The notes below the pieces were generated by a model. It worked only from the letters and a program-made list of their open reading frames with translations, made no database searches and had not been told where the DNA came from. Both the position numbers and the translations under genes were made by a program. From Enoplosus armatus (taxonomy: Eukaryota; Chordata; Actinopteri; Centrarchiformes; Enoplosidae), in the NCBI RefSeq assembly GCF_043641665.1, contig NC_092198.1:17420501-17484500 (forward strand): DNA of 64,000 bases, read 5' to 3'. Positions 1 through 21,705 of this stretch are shown piece after piece (the stretch's first letter is position 1; each line of letters begins with the position of its first letter).

Positions 1-294
1 CTCTGTGTGGAGAGCGAGGGTGGACGATTTGTGGTCAACAACACAGAGTATACTTGACTTCCTCCCGGTAGTCGTTCATTGCGTTGAGTGTTCAAACAGA
101 AGACAAGTTTTAAGGGCAAACTCTGTGTCCTGAAGCCAACTTTTGAGCTGCATGTGTTCACAAGCCTTGATGCTCAGCACTGAGCTCATATCTCCAAATC
201 CAGTATGAACTGACAGTGTTTGAAGATTGATCAAGCGCTGAGTAACAACAGCAAAAGATAAGCGGTTCAATAATATTGCAATATTATTATGTTT

Positions 295-640
295 ATCAAT
301 CAATTTGGTGAAGAGTGTGCCACGATGCTTTAAGCTAAATGCCAATGTCAGCATGCTAATATGCTCACACATGACAATGCTAACATGCTGATGTTAGTGT
401 GACATCTTAGCATGCTAGCACGTACAGCTGATGGGAATGTTATTAGTTTAAAGATATTTGATCATAAAATGAGTTAAGGCATCACCAAAGTGGTACAGTT
501 AACCTTTTAGGGGACATCAATACCAAATGTTATGGCAGTCCATCCAACAGTTGTTGAACAAAATTCAATAGTTGTTGAGATATTTCCAACTGGACCAAAG
601 TGGTACACTGACTGATCGACCCACTGAACGCCAGCGTGGC
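295..640 (+). repeat. Interspersed fish repeat, copy A ('GCATGCTAACATG' type)
   Basis: The stretch contains GCATGCTAATATG, GCTAACATGCTGATG and CAGCTGATGGGAATG, then ATCACCAAAGTGGTAC, GGCAGTCCATCCAACAG and TTGTTGAGATATTTCC. This order is typical of a repeat I know to be abundant in percomorph fish. Related copies lie at about 25016-25250 (same strand) and 53990-54070 plus 55078-55310 (opposite strand). This copy contains an uninterrupted version (about 587-603) of the site where copy C is split by a transposon. The exact ends are uncertain. Confidence 0.7.
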
Positions 641-3600
641 TAAAAATGCGACTCATTGTAGGGTTTCGCTAAACTGGTGAAAAAAAGAAAACATCTGAAA
701 TGGGATACTTTCAGTATAGCTAAGGATTCACTTGGTCTTACACATTTATGTTGGGCCGATTCGATTCTTTTGGTTTGTTTGGTGGCCATGCCCATGAGTG
801 TACTGTATCATTGTATTACAGCTGGTCCTCTAGGTGTTATGGCCGTTAGAGCCTGTGATTCTACAGTGATGTTGATGTGACACTGATACAGATAGTAGAG
901 GCATACTGTATGGGCACACACTGTCTTTGCTGTGGCAGAGATCCTGTGTGTTTGAAGCCGAGTGTGTAACTCGACACAAGGCCAAGGCCAGAAGGAATTA
1001 CAGACCATCGGATGAACAGAAGCTGCAGAAGAGTAGCAGGGCGTGCTCCCTTCAGGAAATTAAAAGCCATTGCTTCTTCCTTCAGTCTCCCCATCCTCTC
1101 TCATCTGCTGCCAGCTCAGTTAATGAATAGCACACTAATAGTGTCTGGGGTCTTTCTTTTCTGCTGTTGTCTGCATAGGACATTCACCCTCATACTCATC
1201 ATATCATTTACATTATGATGAGTCGATTTTCTTTTGAAGTATAGCGACAGAAATACTGATACGTTTCATCAGAGATCCCAAATTCTGGAAACCAAAAGGG
1301 ACGCAAACCTCCTTGTATTTCAACACACAGAGGTCAGCAACTATAACTCTTTAGGTTAGGTTACAGTTTTTGGTGTTAAAAGTTAGGACACATCTGGACA
1401 ATTTTAAATGCCTAAATATCAAATGAGACCTTAAAGTCCCAGTCAGCAGTTAGGGAGGGATTGAAAGCAAATTCTTCAGATTTGATTTGATAGAGGACTG
1501 GTGGTCCAAACACACACATCCTGCTATAATATTGCTTTGCTAGCTACTACCCCAACAGCCAAGTGCAGTTTTATTTGATGAGAGGGGTTAGCAAGTTGTG
1601 CCAAATCCCATTTGATTTGAAAAATGTATGTCAGTGCATCCGGACTTCAAGATAAGTCATCAGATTTTGTGTCATATATACATACAACAAAAGATAACTG
1701 AACAATTAACAGGAGGAACACAGGATTATAACTTCATGAATGTATTTTTTATTATGTCAAAATAATGTCAAAACATGCATGATGATTTTTGAAACTTGAC
1801 AAAGCGAGTTAGGAAAGAATGTCAAATAATGAGTTAAAGGAAAGAAAAGGAGGCAGTGAACCTTCATTGGATGCAGGGTGTTCTCCATGGAAACCTGCAT
1901 GACTGCTCTCTTGCGTATAGTTTTATGTTTTAACATTTTTAATAACAAGCCACACATGAAAAAGAGATTCTATCTCGCTGTGGTTAACCTGGATAGTGGA
2001 AGACTTGCATATTAAAGTCAAGGAGAGCGTGTGCTTGGTATTTCCACACTGCAGAGTAAAAACAGGCATTTGGCGTTCGTCTCAAAGCAATAAAACAGGG
2101 AACAAGAACAAATTTCATCCATGATGGAATTCTTGTCACACACTCGGTGTTGCCAACGTGGTTCTCTTTGGGTTGTTTTGGAACATTAATCTTTTCACTA
2201 TTCAAACACTTGTTCCGCCTCACTTGTGTCCAGAAGAAGAGGAAAAACAAACAGGAGTAACGCACAAAGGACACACCGAGCAGATGTGACTGATACAGCA
2301 AACATGTACGACATGTCTCGGTCAAAACCTCATATAATGTCGGTGATTAGATTCTCATACCAGACACTTGAAAATTATCAACATTTTTTCACCTCAGTGT
2401 GTTTAAATTGTGAAGTTGCTTTTCATAACCTGTCCATGTAATTGTCCTGGAGGCATGCCAACATGAAAGCAAGGATTCATGACATCCTCAAAATGAGGAG
2501 ATGGGTTTTTTTTCTTTTTACCTATCGCTATGCGTCAAAGGTGATAAAGGTCTCCTTTTTCCATAAAAATATTCCCTGCCTGTTTGAGTTCGCCAGGTGC
2601 AGCTAGCTCAGGGGACAGAGGTCACAGCACATCCTTGTCAGGAATCGCATTGCGACTGCCAACAATCACAGGAACCATATTGTTCTCTATGGGGAATTAT
2701 TTTATGAGAGCTTACAGAAGGGACTTATGTGATTATATCGCAGTTATGTCACTAAGTCTGACATAATCAGAAGGACTTTGTTTCACTGATGCCATGATTA
2801 ATGTAAAACTCTTTAAACTGGCCTAGTTGTGGTTTGAGGGTGTCGTGGGGCCTTGGGTTTGAAAAACACCCCGTTCATGAAAGTCTTTGTTATTAAAGAA
2901 AGGGCCCCAATGTGTGCCATTATATACTGACCACAGTGTCCAGCTGTTTGACACTTTGCCACTCGCACTGACGCACTCGCCACAGTTCAGTAGTGGAAAC
3001 CAGGTCAGTGTGACAACTTCTAAGCCTCGAAGAACTATATAAATTAATAATAAATGAATAAAATGATCAATAAATAGTTATTTTCCAGATCCAGAAGGTA
3101 CCTAACACATAAAATACAGCTCTTATCGGCCCAAATCACAAGGTAGGGCTGGCTGTAGCACCAAAGCATGTACACTTCTCTACCCTTTTTCTAATTAAAC
3201 TTGATTCATCTTTTATAGTGAATTAAATATTGAAGTCATTCATCAACATTTTCTGGTTCCAGCGTCTGAAATGTGAGGATTTGCTGCTCTTCTCTCTTTT
3301 ACATCGTCATGGGTGATTCAGTTACCTTTGTGTGTTGTGCTGTTGATTGTCACCGTAAAAATGCGATTGATGGAAAGAAGTGCAGCCATAAGCGAAACAC
3401 AAAAAGCAGTACGAGAGGATGTAGCAAGTGGGACTGACCAATATCAGATCTTTTGCCTCTTAGCTCCTACAGTCTGGTTTCTACATATGGATGCTGCAAC
3501 CATTTGAAGCCTCCAATATGCAGAGATCTCTAGTAAGAGCAAAGCCAAGCATGTGTGAAACCAGAGATCACAGATGACTCAAGATGTTACATAACTGCTG

Positions 3601-4254
3601 ATTTTAACAATACTGGTACCTGCAGCTGCTTTTTCTTAGAAACAGAGCAGGTGTCACTGACCAACTAATACTATAATAGAGAGAAAATGCCTCGACTAAA
3701 CCTCATCCCAGACTTATTTTCACCAAGTCTTTGTTGTTCCTGAAAATGTTATTTTATTCTTTTTTGGGTCTGAAATACTGTATGCACAGGTGGCGTCCTA
3801 CAGCTCCTGTGCTTATAGACGTGCATGGTGGGTAAATGCCGCAGTATTCAGTGGGGGGTCCTCCATCTTAACATAACACTTCAACACCTCAATACACAGC
3901 AGCATGAAGCACAAAGGTGTTGAGTGACAGACTAGAGGAGGAGGAGGGAGGCCAGATCAAATATAGCGTTTTAGGTTTGAAGTTTGAGGTTTGGGGCCAG
4001 TTGTGGCAGCGGGTTCTGCAGATGGAGCACAGTCTCTCCACCTCCCTGGGTGGATAACAGGAGCTAAATAAAGCCGTTGTAACTCCAGGGTGGATGGCCT
4101 TTGTTCCATTCATCAGCACTTTGCATTAGTCACTACACTTCAAGGCAAATGTTTATATCCTTTTACTGCAAAAGGTGCTTTTTGCAGACCCATTAAAGGT
4201 GCTGGAGGTAATTGGGTGGGTCTTTTTCAGCTTCGGTCTGTCATTATTTGAGGA

Positions 4255-4330
4255 GTGTGTGTGGCACGTAATCATGGTCACGACCGGAAGGTTGCCAGTT
4301 TGAAGTGCGGGTCTTGCTGGGAAAACCTAA
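4255..4330 (+). mobile_element. Degraded tRNA-derived SINE fragment
   Basis: The sequence CATGGTCACGACCGGAAGG followed by TTGCCAGTTTGAAGTGCGGG resembles the tRNA-related head of a fish SINE. The GTTTGAAG part looks like a decayed B box (GGTTCGANTCC). It runs into TGCTGGGAAAACC, as in related SINE bodies. No clear A box, poly-A tail or target-site duplication is visible, so it is a fragment. The family is not named with confidence. Confidence 0.45.
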
Positions 4331-4507
4331 GAGTGGGCAACAAGACGTGCTGTGGTTTCCGTAAATATTCACCATCAAGGTGTCTTGCCTCTAACTCTAA
4401 TTAGGATAAAGCTTGTAATACCAGAATAATTGTACATCACTGTGCCTGTATAAGATACCTGCAGTGTGTGCAACATGTGTCGTCCCATTGAAATTGAGCC
4501 CTCAATT

Positions 4508-4820
4508 TAGAGCTCAAACAATGAGTATTACTCGATTAGCCGATAGACAGAAAATTAATCTGCAACTGTTTTGATAATCAGTTTATTGTTGTTGCTTTTC
4601 TTTGTAATATATGATTGTAAACTATAGACTTTTGGGGTTTTGGGATTATGAGTTGTCCAACAATCTATTTGAATATGTCACCTTAGGTGATTGGGAAATT
4701 GTGATAGGTGTTTTACACTATTTTCTGAAATTTTACAGACAAAAACTGATTGAATGATTTCAGAAAACTATCAGCTAATTATGACAACAATGATAATAAC
4801 AATCGCTAGTTGCAGCCTTA
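4508..4820 (+). mobile_element. Decayed hAT-type MITE-like repeat
   Basis: The left end reads TAGAGCTCAAAC, then CGATTAGCCGATAGACAGAA and TTAATCTGCAACTGTTTTGA. The right end reads ATAACAATCGCTAGTTGCAG CCTTA. These resemble a common teleost MITE whose ends read roughly GGGCTGCAACTAACGATT and contain repeated CGATTAAT. The two ends are imperfect inverted repeats of each other. I could not find a matching 8 bp target duplication, and no transposase frame is present. Confidence 0.6.
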
Positions 4821-6737
4821 CAATATCCCATTGTGCCTGCTTAGATATGGGCTGAAAAGTGAGATATCTGAATTGAAGGTTTAACAGAGGACAAAATTCA
4901 TGCACAAAAAATAGTCCGTGCACGAAGCAAGCTTTCTTTAAACCTGTGGGGATTCTCAATATGGCAACACACACACACACACTCACATCCTGACATGCAG
5001 CCTGAAAAGGGTCTGAGAGTAAACATTTGGGTGTTTGTAGACAGCTGGCAGAGACGTGTGAGAACTGCAGCTGCTATTAAGATGTCTAGCCTTTGGTGTT
5101 GCCACATTGTAATAAACCATTATACCTCATGCCGGGCTGTCATCATTAATAAGAATGAGTTTATAATTGACTTCCTGGATTAAAAAAAATCATAATGTAG
5201 CCCGTAATTGTCTATTTGCTTCTCTCCTTTTCGATTGTTCCAGGATAACAGTGAGTCATGCTATACTCAGTTCATAAAAAGCTCTTACTGAACATGTCTA
5301 AACACACTTGGTCTGGTAGGTTTTCCCTCAGTAAAAAGCCCTGGCACACAGAAAAATGTTGTTTTTTTTAGAATAAACTGAAGAAGGGCTTGGTTTTTTG
5401 CATGAGCAGAGATGTAGCCACCATGGCTAACCAGACAAAGACAGTCCCTGAAACTCAAGCATCAACAGAACGTCTATGTTAGAAGGCTGTTTGACCTGTT
5501 TGACCAGAGATTAGGGGTCATCATAAGTCCACTCGGTTCCTAGTATCCGAATCGGGCCTTCTCCTACTTTTGTTCAGTTTACTTGGGTTGGGTAGAATCC
5601 TGTTGTATTGCCATGGGTCTCAGGAAAGTGTTAACTGTGAAGTACAGGGAAAAAATGACATGTATTGCTACTCTTTTGGACCCTGCTGCTTGTTAATTGG
5701 TGGCACATCAGGCTGTTGCCAGTTTTGGTGTTCTCTCTCTGTTTTGCATCTGTTCCATTTGACCGCCTTTTTGATTAGGTCTTTGAGTTTGTTTGGATCA
5801 AGTCTCCTTTTGGGGGGAAAATATACTCTTTGCGTGCCTGGCTTAGGAGGGTTTTCCACAGGTCTGTTTCAGACCCATGAAGACCTCAACCAGTGATGTG
5901 TAGGACATTCAGTGCAGAAACATCACAACAGTGACTGCTCTAACACTAAAGATGGAGACAAAAACAACATTGCAGTCAACAATTACAATTAAATAGCAAC
6001 AAAATGTTACAGATCAGCACTCACAGGAAATTGTGAATGCACACAATAGATGTGAGGAGAGTGAACAAAACAAAATAACACTAACACCCTAAAAGCTGCA
6101 CACTAAATTCTTATGATGAACTTATGACGTTCAAATTTTGCTGAGACTTGTCAGAGTGGTGTTGATACACTATAGTGATATATGAGGTCATGGTTTGTGG
6201 TCTTGCTGTGTTTTTACCTGCTGTTTTGTCCACCAGTGTATTTTTCTTTGCGTCAGCCAGCCAGCCAGCCAATGTCAAGGTTTGTGTCGGCCTAATATTT
6301 ACTCTCCATGCTGTTTAACCTTCTCCAGAGGTCAGTGCAGATCACAGAGAGGTCAGGCAGATCAAGCTGTGGAGCAGACGTCTGTGTCACATTCCTCATG
6401 TGGCCTTTATCACTGAGGCGATGTGTGCCTCTCTGCAGAGAGAAAAGGCCTGTAGTGCAACTCTGTTCGTGCCTTTGGGGAACTGGGCAATCGTTTTGAC
6501 TTTGACTGTTGAGCTTCAGGGCTACAGCAGACCTAATTAAAGCTGGTTGTCTTTGTGATGTGTTCTGGTTGGAGGAGGCCTACAGTAAGTCTGGTCTGAA
6601 TAATCCACCAGTTTGTTTAATGTAAATCATATTTACACGTCATCTAAACAAGATCTAGACTTAAACCTGGAAAAATGGTAAAATAGCTCCAATCTGACAA
6701 ACAAAAGCACAGACATGCTTGAGAATTTTAACAACTA

Positions 6738-6743
6738 TTTATT
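6738..6743 (-). terminator. thbs1: thbs1 polyadenylation signal AATAAA
   Basis: The plus strand reads TTTATT, so the transcript reads AAUAAA. It is the only canonical hexamer I found between the stop codon and the intergenic flank. A UUUUUAU element, a possible cytoplasmic polyadenylation (CPE) motif, lies 34 nt upstream at 6777-6783. Cleavage is expected around 6715-6725. Confidence 0.7.
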
Positions 6744-6916
6744 GTCTTGAAGTATGTAACAAAATAATCGCTATGAATAAAAACAGCATTTTTGCTTTGT
6801 ACAACTAAGAAAATGTTTACAGACAAGCAAAACTAATTGTACAAAAATAATGGTAACATTGATACACAATAACAAAGAAGGTAAAAACGATAAAGAACAG
6901 AACATCCTCACGTCAG

Positions 6917-6924
6917 TGTGCAAA
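6917..6924 (-). promoter_or_regulatory. thbs1: miR-19 8mer seed match in thbs1 3' UTR
   Basis: The plus strand reads TGTGCAAA, so the message reads UUUGCACA. That pairs with miR-19 nucleotides 2-8 and has an A opposite position 1. Thrombospondin-1 is a known target of the miR-17-92 cluster in mammals. Whether this site works in fish is inference. Confidence 0.5.
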
Positions 6925-6998
6925 CCGTTTATACAGATGGACATGAGCCCTTTGGTAAGGCAACAAATCCTGATAAATTATTTAAATAGCATTTATCT

Positions 6999-7001
6999 AC
7001 A

Positions 7002-7040
<39 letters not shown>
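6999..7040 (-). repeat. (CA)n/(GU)n microsatellite in thbs1 3' UTR
   Basis: About 21 dinucleotide units with one interruption (CAT) near 7008. In the transcript this is a (GU)n run, a type of sequence bound by CELF and TDP-43 family proteins. It lies roughly 260-300 nt upstream of the poly(A) signal. Confidence 0.95.
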
Positions 7041-7043
<3 letters not shown>

Positions 7044-8002
7044 TCAACCTTTCACAAACAGCTAAGACAAAACAGAACAATAATTTATCTGCTAAAAACA
7101 GCAATGGACATACATGATAAAGCAAAATTATTTATAAAAAAGAAATCTCCCATTTTACCGTCATTCTCACCGGGGTAGGTCACGGGATTGGGAGCTTGTG
7201 TTTTTAGATATGAAATGTCAAACTATTTACAGCTTATGCTACAGTAGCACTAAGATGTCCATCATTTCAAATGTATATGAAAAAGTACTTAGGTTGTGTT
7301 TTTGTTTGATCAAATTATACAACAGCAATGAGGTAATATTTGTACATCAAAGATTTCCTTTGTTTTTCATCTCTCTCTCTGAAGAAAAGGCACACAAGTC
7401 ACATACACTTCATGCTAAATAGCCCTACCTGAAGAATACCTAATTCACTTTGTCCAGCGGGAGATGATAGACACTGACAAGAGCATGCATCCTGCATCTG
7501 TCACTTGACTGTACCTGATTTGGGGTCAGTTTTCACTGTGATATTGGATGGATTTTTTCTTTTTCAAAGCATTCAAATTTCCTTTGCTGCCTACATTGTA
7601 GGCAAGAGTCAATAAATTACATGTATTTACACAATTCAAAATTGAAATCCTCAAAAGCTGAGGGAGATAAATCTCTTCATTGACCAAGGTTTTGATTGTA
7701 AGATGGGGAGTATTTTGGAGGCAATACTAGCTTTGAGATCACTGGCTCTAAAATATAATCCTCATATTTTTTCTTACTGGTTAGATGTGGGAAGGTCGTC
7801 ACTTCCATCTCACCCTGAGAGTTGTTTAGTTAACCAGACAACATCAACAAAGCCCATGATGTTCAAAAGAACTTGTAAGTTCAAAAGATAGTTAACCTAA
7901 ATGTGATTTTGCGTTTCTCTTCTACATAGTTCTTCTCTACAAAGTTTCTTAGGTAGATGGATAAAAGCACTTTCTTGTTCCATTCATGGCCAGTCTTCCA
8001 CA

Positions 8003-8010
8003 TACAGTAC
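8003..8010 (-). promoter_or_regulatory. thbs1: miR-101 8mer seed match in thbs1 3' UTR
   Basis: The plus strand reads TACAGTAC, giving GUACUGUA in the message: a full match to miR-101 nucleotides 2-8 with A opposite position 1. An 8-mer can occur by chance in a 2 kb UTR, so this is only a candidate. Confidence 0.35.
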
Positions 8011-8681
8011 ATGCATGAACGCAAACATCCACAACGTAATGTTCGCCTTATTACTAACTTGCTCCACTCCCAACAGTTGTCTTAAGTCACAAGCTCTCAA
8101 CAACAAAGATTCCTAAATAAATTACTGCTGTCTTCATCCTTTGAGTCCTCAAAAGTTGTATCATTCAAAATCTACATCCTGGCAGATCTGGTAAAGCAGA
8201 GGGAATATTTCATCAGTTTTTTCTTTGGGATGTCCATCCAGAAGGCAAAGTAGAAAGGCACACAGGCTGAAGAAGTGAGATAAAAAGAGAGAGAGAGATG
8301 TAAAGGCTTGGAAGTGCATAGTTGTCTATGGGGAGCCGTTCCCGCACAGAGATGAATGAGGTCTTTCAGAGAGCGAGAAAGCAGGCAGAACTGGGATAGA
8401 AGGTGTTTGTGTCCTACTGGCAAAGCTAGAGGGCTTGTGTTTTTCCCCCCCAGATCTCCCTGCTCTCGAGGATGCTAAGGCTGGAGGAGAAGGGGCTCTC
8501 TGATCCTCAACTGGCAGTCAACAGGTTGGTGCTCTGCCCGAACCAGCTTCAAGCTACCCTGAGGCTGACCACATGCCCTTCCCCACCGTCCGAGTGTGCG
8601 TGCCGCAGAAGAAAGAGTTGCGGAGATAAATCGGTCCCTGGACTTTGCATCAGAATACATAAGTTCATACTTTATACAAAA

Positions 8682-8690
8682 AAGGTGCAT
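8682..8690 (-). promoter_or_regulatory. thbs1: miR-18 seed match just after the thbs1 stop codon
   Basis: The plus strand reads AAGGTGCAT, identical to miR-18a nucleotides 2-10, so the message carries the complement. It begins about 26 nt after the stop codon. Position 1 lacks the favoured A, making it an extended 7mer-m8 site. miR-18 and miR-19 are co-transcribed from the miR-17-92 cluster. Confidence 0.45.
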
Positions 8691-8716
8691 TCCTCAGAGC
8701 TTCCTGCGCCGTGCAT

Positions 8717-18951
<10,235 letters not shown>

Positions 18952-19146
18952 GGTGAAGCACCAACCTGCTGCCTGCGACAGATCAGGACAACACGCTCAA
19001 AAACCGAAGCATTTGTAACTTTAATGTCACAGAAAGTCAGTGTGCAACAGGTTGAAAACATAAAAACAAAATCAAAAAATCATTTCTACCGGTGCAGCTG
19101 CAGATAGAGACTCACATTCAGGATATTATATTATGTATTTACTCAC

Positions 19147-19352
19147 CTGCTTGACGAAAACAGCAGAACAGATGTAATAAAATCCCGCAAAAATATGTAG
19201 CAATCCAGAAATAATCCTCAAGAATGAATTTACGGGTGAATTATTATTAAAATGAAAGAAGTTCCACCGTGAAAAGAAGAGAAATGATACAAATCTTTTT
19301 TTTTTTGTTGTTGTTGTTTTTTTTTGTTGTTTTTTTTTCCTGATTGAAAACT
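19147..19352 (-). other. thbs1: thbs1 non-coding first exon (inferred)
   Basis: A donor AAGCAG|GTGAGT at 19147 follows sequence without any ATG on the minus strand. Mammalian THBS1 likewise starts with a non-coding exon. The upstream end is inferred as 25-30 nt below the TATA-like element at 19379-19385. The leader contains a long A/CAA-rich run (about 19291-19340). Confidence 0.6.
19291..19340 (-). repeat. A-rich/(CAA)n tract in the thbs1 leader
   Basis: On the transcript strand the run is poly-A with interspersed CAA units (plus strand: T-runs with GTTGTTGTTG). It would make an unstructured stretch of 5' UTR. Length polymorphism is likely. Confidence 0.85.
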
Positions 19353-19378
19353 TGTCCTTGCTGCCGCTAAAAGACTCC

Positions 19379-19450
19379 CTTTTAAGCCGAGGGGGACAAA
19401 GTGCTATTTAAATAGTTTGATGCCATTCCTAAGAAGTGGCCTCGTCCAAT
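19379..19450 (-). promoter_or_regulatory. thbs1: thbs1 core promoter candidate
   Basis: Read on the minus strand from upstream: an inverted CCAAT box ATTGG (19446-19450), a perfect TEAD/MCAT motif AGGAATG (19424-19430), a palindromic CTATTTAAATAG (19404-19415) and a TATA-like TTAAAAG (19379-19385). Mammalian THBS1 is induced by serum and by YAP/TEAD, so the TEAD motif is of interest. Which TATA-like element sets the start is unknown. Confidence 0.55.
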
Positions 19451-19482
19451 CACGGTGAGGGGAGAAAAAGGGACGAGCTTAT

Positions 19483-19486
<4 letters not shown>

Positions 19487-19516
<30 letters not shown>
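19487..19516. repeat. (AG)n microsatellite upstream of thbs1
   Basis: About 14-15 AG units, 40 bp upstream of the CCAAT box. GA/CT tracts next to promoters can bind GAGA-type factors and vary in length. Confidence 0.95.
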
Positions 19517-19519
<3 letters not shown>

Positions 19520-21705
19520 CAGCTTCAGTGTGTTGCACTCCGACTTTTAATGGACCAGTGTTTCCTCTCACAGCGTCCATCCATCAGTCCTCAGAAGCAT
19601 TTTCCATCTCTGAACGTTGCTGTAATATTCTTATGATACTCTGCTGCTATGCAAAGTGAGAAATATCACAAAAAGACAGCCCTCCTGTGCTGAGGAGTGA
19701 GATTTTTTTCACTGTATGATGTTATTTCAGAGCCCCTATGGTATCAGTAGCATAATGCACAACTTATTTTAGGTCTACATTTTTTCAGTGCTCATATGCT
19801 GTTTTAGCTTCTTTCATATGATGCTACTTTATGTCTAAAATGTTCCACTAAGAGACGCTGTATCAGCTCTATGTATAGTTTACAGTTTTGTTATGTATCC
19901 TTAAATATACTACAGAGTTACTCCTCCTCCTTATTGTTTAGGATGTTTAGGAAAAACAGCATGATTTCATGTCATATATCAGGTCTGAACAGTGGGGAGT
20001 TTCAGCGTTATCCTCAGCAGGCTGCAGTTCCAGATGCGACCGCTAGGAGCCGACAGGAGTTCACTGGAGAGGTGCCTGGGGGCAGTTGGAGGTGGTGCTG
20101 CTGCAGCGCACCTGAACTGACACTCAGATTTTCACTGTTTTTGTACAAAAGAATAAAGTGTTCCAACTGCTGGTAATGTATTCCAGCATCCTATTTTAAG
20201 TCCTCGAAAACAGCGAAAGCATTATTCCTGATTATGTGTCACTCCATTTCTGCCAAAGATGAAGAACAGGTTAGGGGAAGAAGAAAAAAAGATATATGCA
20301 AAATTATTTTCAGCAGGATCAGAAAACTGAAGCATATGGCATTGCAATAAAAATTTATCATTAATGAATAACTGTATGCTACCAAAAGTTCAGGTGGCAT
20401 ACAGATGCCTGCTGAGAAATGTCACACATGTATCAAGCAGGATTCTCATCAGTTAAAAACACACCAGCGTTAATCAGTGATTAAGCAGTGCAACTCTTCC
20501 TTAGTCATGAGATGATTAGCAACTTTGACTTAGTTTGTTGTTGTCAAATTGAATGTGGCAGGATCATCTCAACCAAACACTCCAATCTAAACTGTTTATA
20601 CTGAATTAGAAAATCCCTGTTTATAGTTTATAGGGAGAATTTCCTTCTTATTTACCAGATGGTGACATGATTGAAATCGCTGAATCACAGATGTGATTCC
20701 AGTGTATTTCTCTGTAGTGCAGTGCACCTCCTCTGAAGCGGTGGAAAAACACCGGTCTGTCACGATATCAAGCTTTCAGTCATCGTAGTTCTTATTTGTT
20801 TTCTTGTACATACAGCGTCTGTGGACACAGTGCGATGTCTCATCCCTTCATCTCCCAGGGTCACAATATTTCCCATTTAGAAAAGAGACATAACAAAGAA
20901 TGAGCATGAGTCGGGGGCAAATGTTACAGGAAGTGTCCGCTCTCCTCTGCTGTGTTTTGGCTACCTGGTGACGGTAGACAGGTCCACCTCTGACAGATCA
21001 GTAATCATACCTTTTGCCGTTCATGGGCGCAAGAGAAACTCGAGCTCTTCTGGCAGAACGTAGCAGTGTAAGTTATCTACTTGATGCAGTGGACACATGT
21101 AATGCGACAGGTTTCAGAGCCATGAGTTTAACAGACATGTGTACTGGTGTGTCCCCGTGATAGTTTAGCCGTCTGGGGATGGAGGCTGTACCCTGAGGGG
21201 TCCTGAGGTCACAGCTGAGCCGACTCTTCTGGTGCCTGTGAGTCTCTGTCTCAGATCCAGACTCTTGATGGAGGCTGCAGGTGGCTTGTTGCAGCCTGTG
21301 GAGGACACGCTGTCGATGCCTCAGGTGCCAGCACAGTTGTCTACAGTGTAATATGGAAATGTGTACAGTCTGGGAAGGCGTTAACTTGAGCGAGCAAACG
21401 GGCCGACTCATGCTTGAGTGATGCACAATTTGGGAGCTTGTTTAAGCTCATTAAAGACTCGTGTTAGTGTTGTGTTGTTTGGTAAGCTCAGCCTGAGAAG
21501 AAGAAGAAAGCACATGTGCAGAAAAGAAAATGGGCTGCTGCTTTTGGCGGGAGAAAATATAAATAGAATGATCAAAGGAACATTTGTTCGAATACACACA
21601 TTCACTAAAGACTGTTGCTGTTTAGATGTGAGCATGTACGGTAAACAGGCACCACATATCTTCCATCTTTGCATTTCTTTCCTGCTTTTGCTCCATGGCC
21701 CAAAG
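19520..21705. other. Proximal upstream flank of thbs1, no gene seen
   Basis: No supportable exon. Open frames are short and lack any domain. The sequence is mostly unique-looking and could hold promoter-proximal regulation. Confidence 0.6.

Larger units (their letters stand above)
1..6714. other. Intergenic 3' flank of thbs1, no gene seen
   Basis: No open frame here shows a recognisable domain, conserved splice structure or coding-like composition. The longest minus-strand frame, 113 codons at 1984-2325, matches nothing I know. The stretch holds old interspersed repeats (about 295-640, 4255-4330 and 4508-4820, listed separately) and otherwise unique-looking AT-rich sequence. A distant exon of a neighbouring gene cannot be excluded by reading alone. 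Confidence 0.6.
6720..8716 (-). other. thbs1: thbs1 3' untranslated region (final exon)
   Basis: The final exon starts at 8724 on the minus strand, carries eight coding bases ending in TAA (8717-8719) and then about 2.0 kb of AT-rich untranslated sequence to a cleavage site inferred about 20 nt past the AATAAA at 6738-6743. It contains about nine AUUUA pentamers, including an overlapping AUUUAUUUA at 8113-8121. It also has a (GU)n tract at 6999-7040 and seed matches for miR-18, miR-101 and miR-19. Mammalian THBS1 also has a UTR of about 2 kb with AU-rich elements, consistent with an unstable, inducible message. The 3' end is inferred from the hexamer only. Confidence 0.75.
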
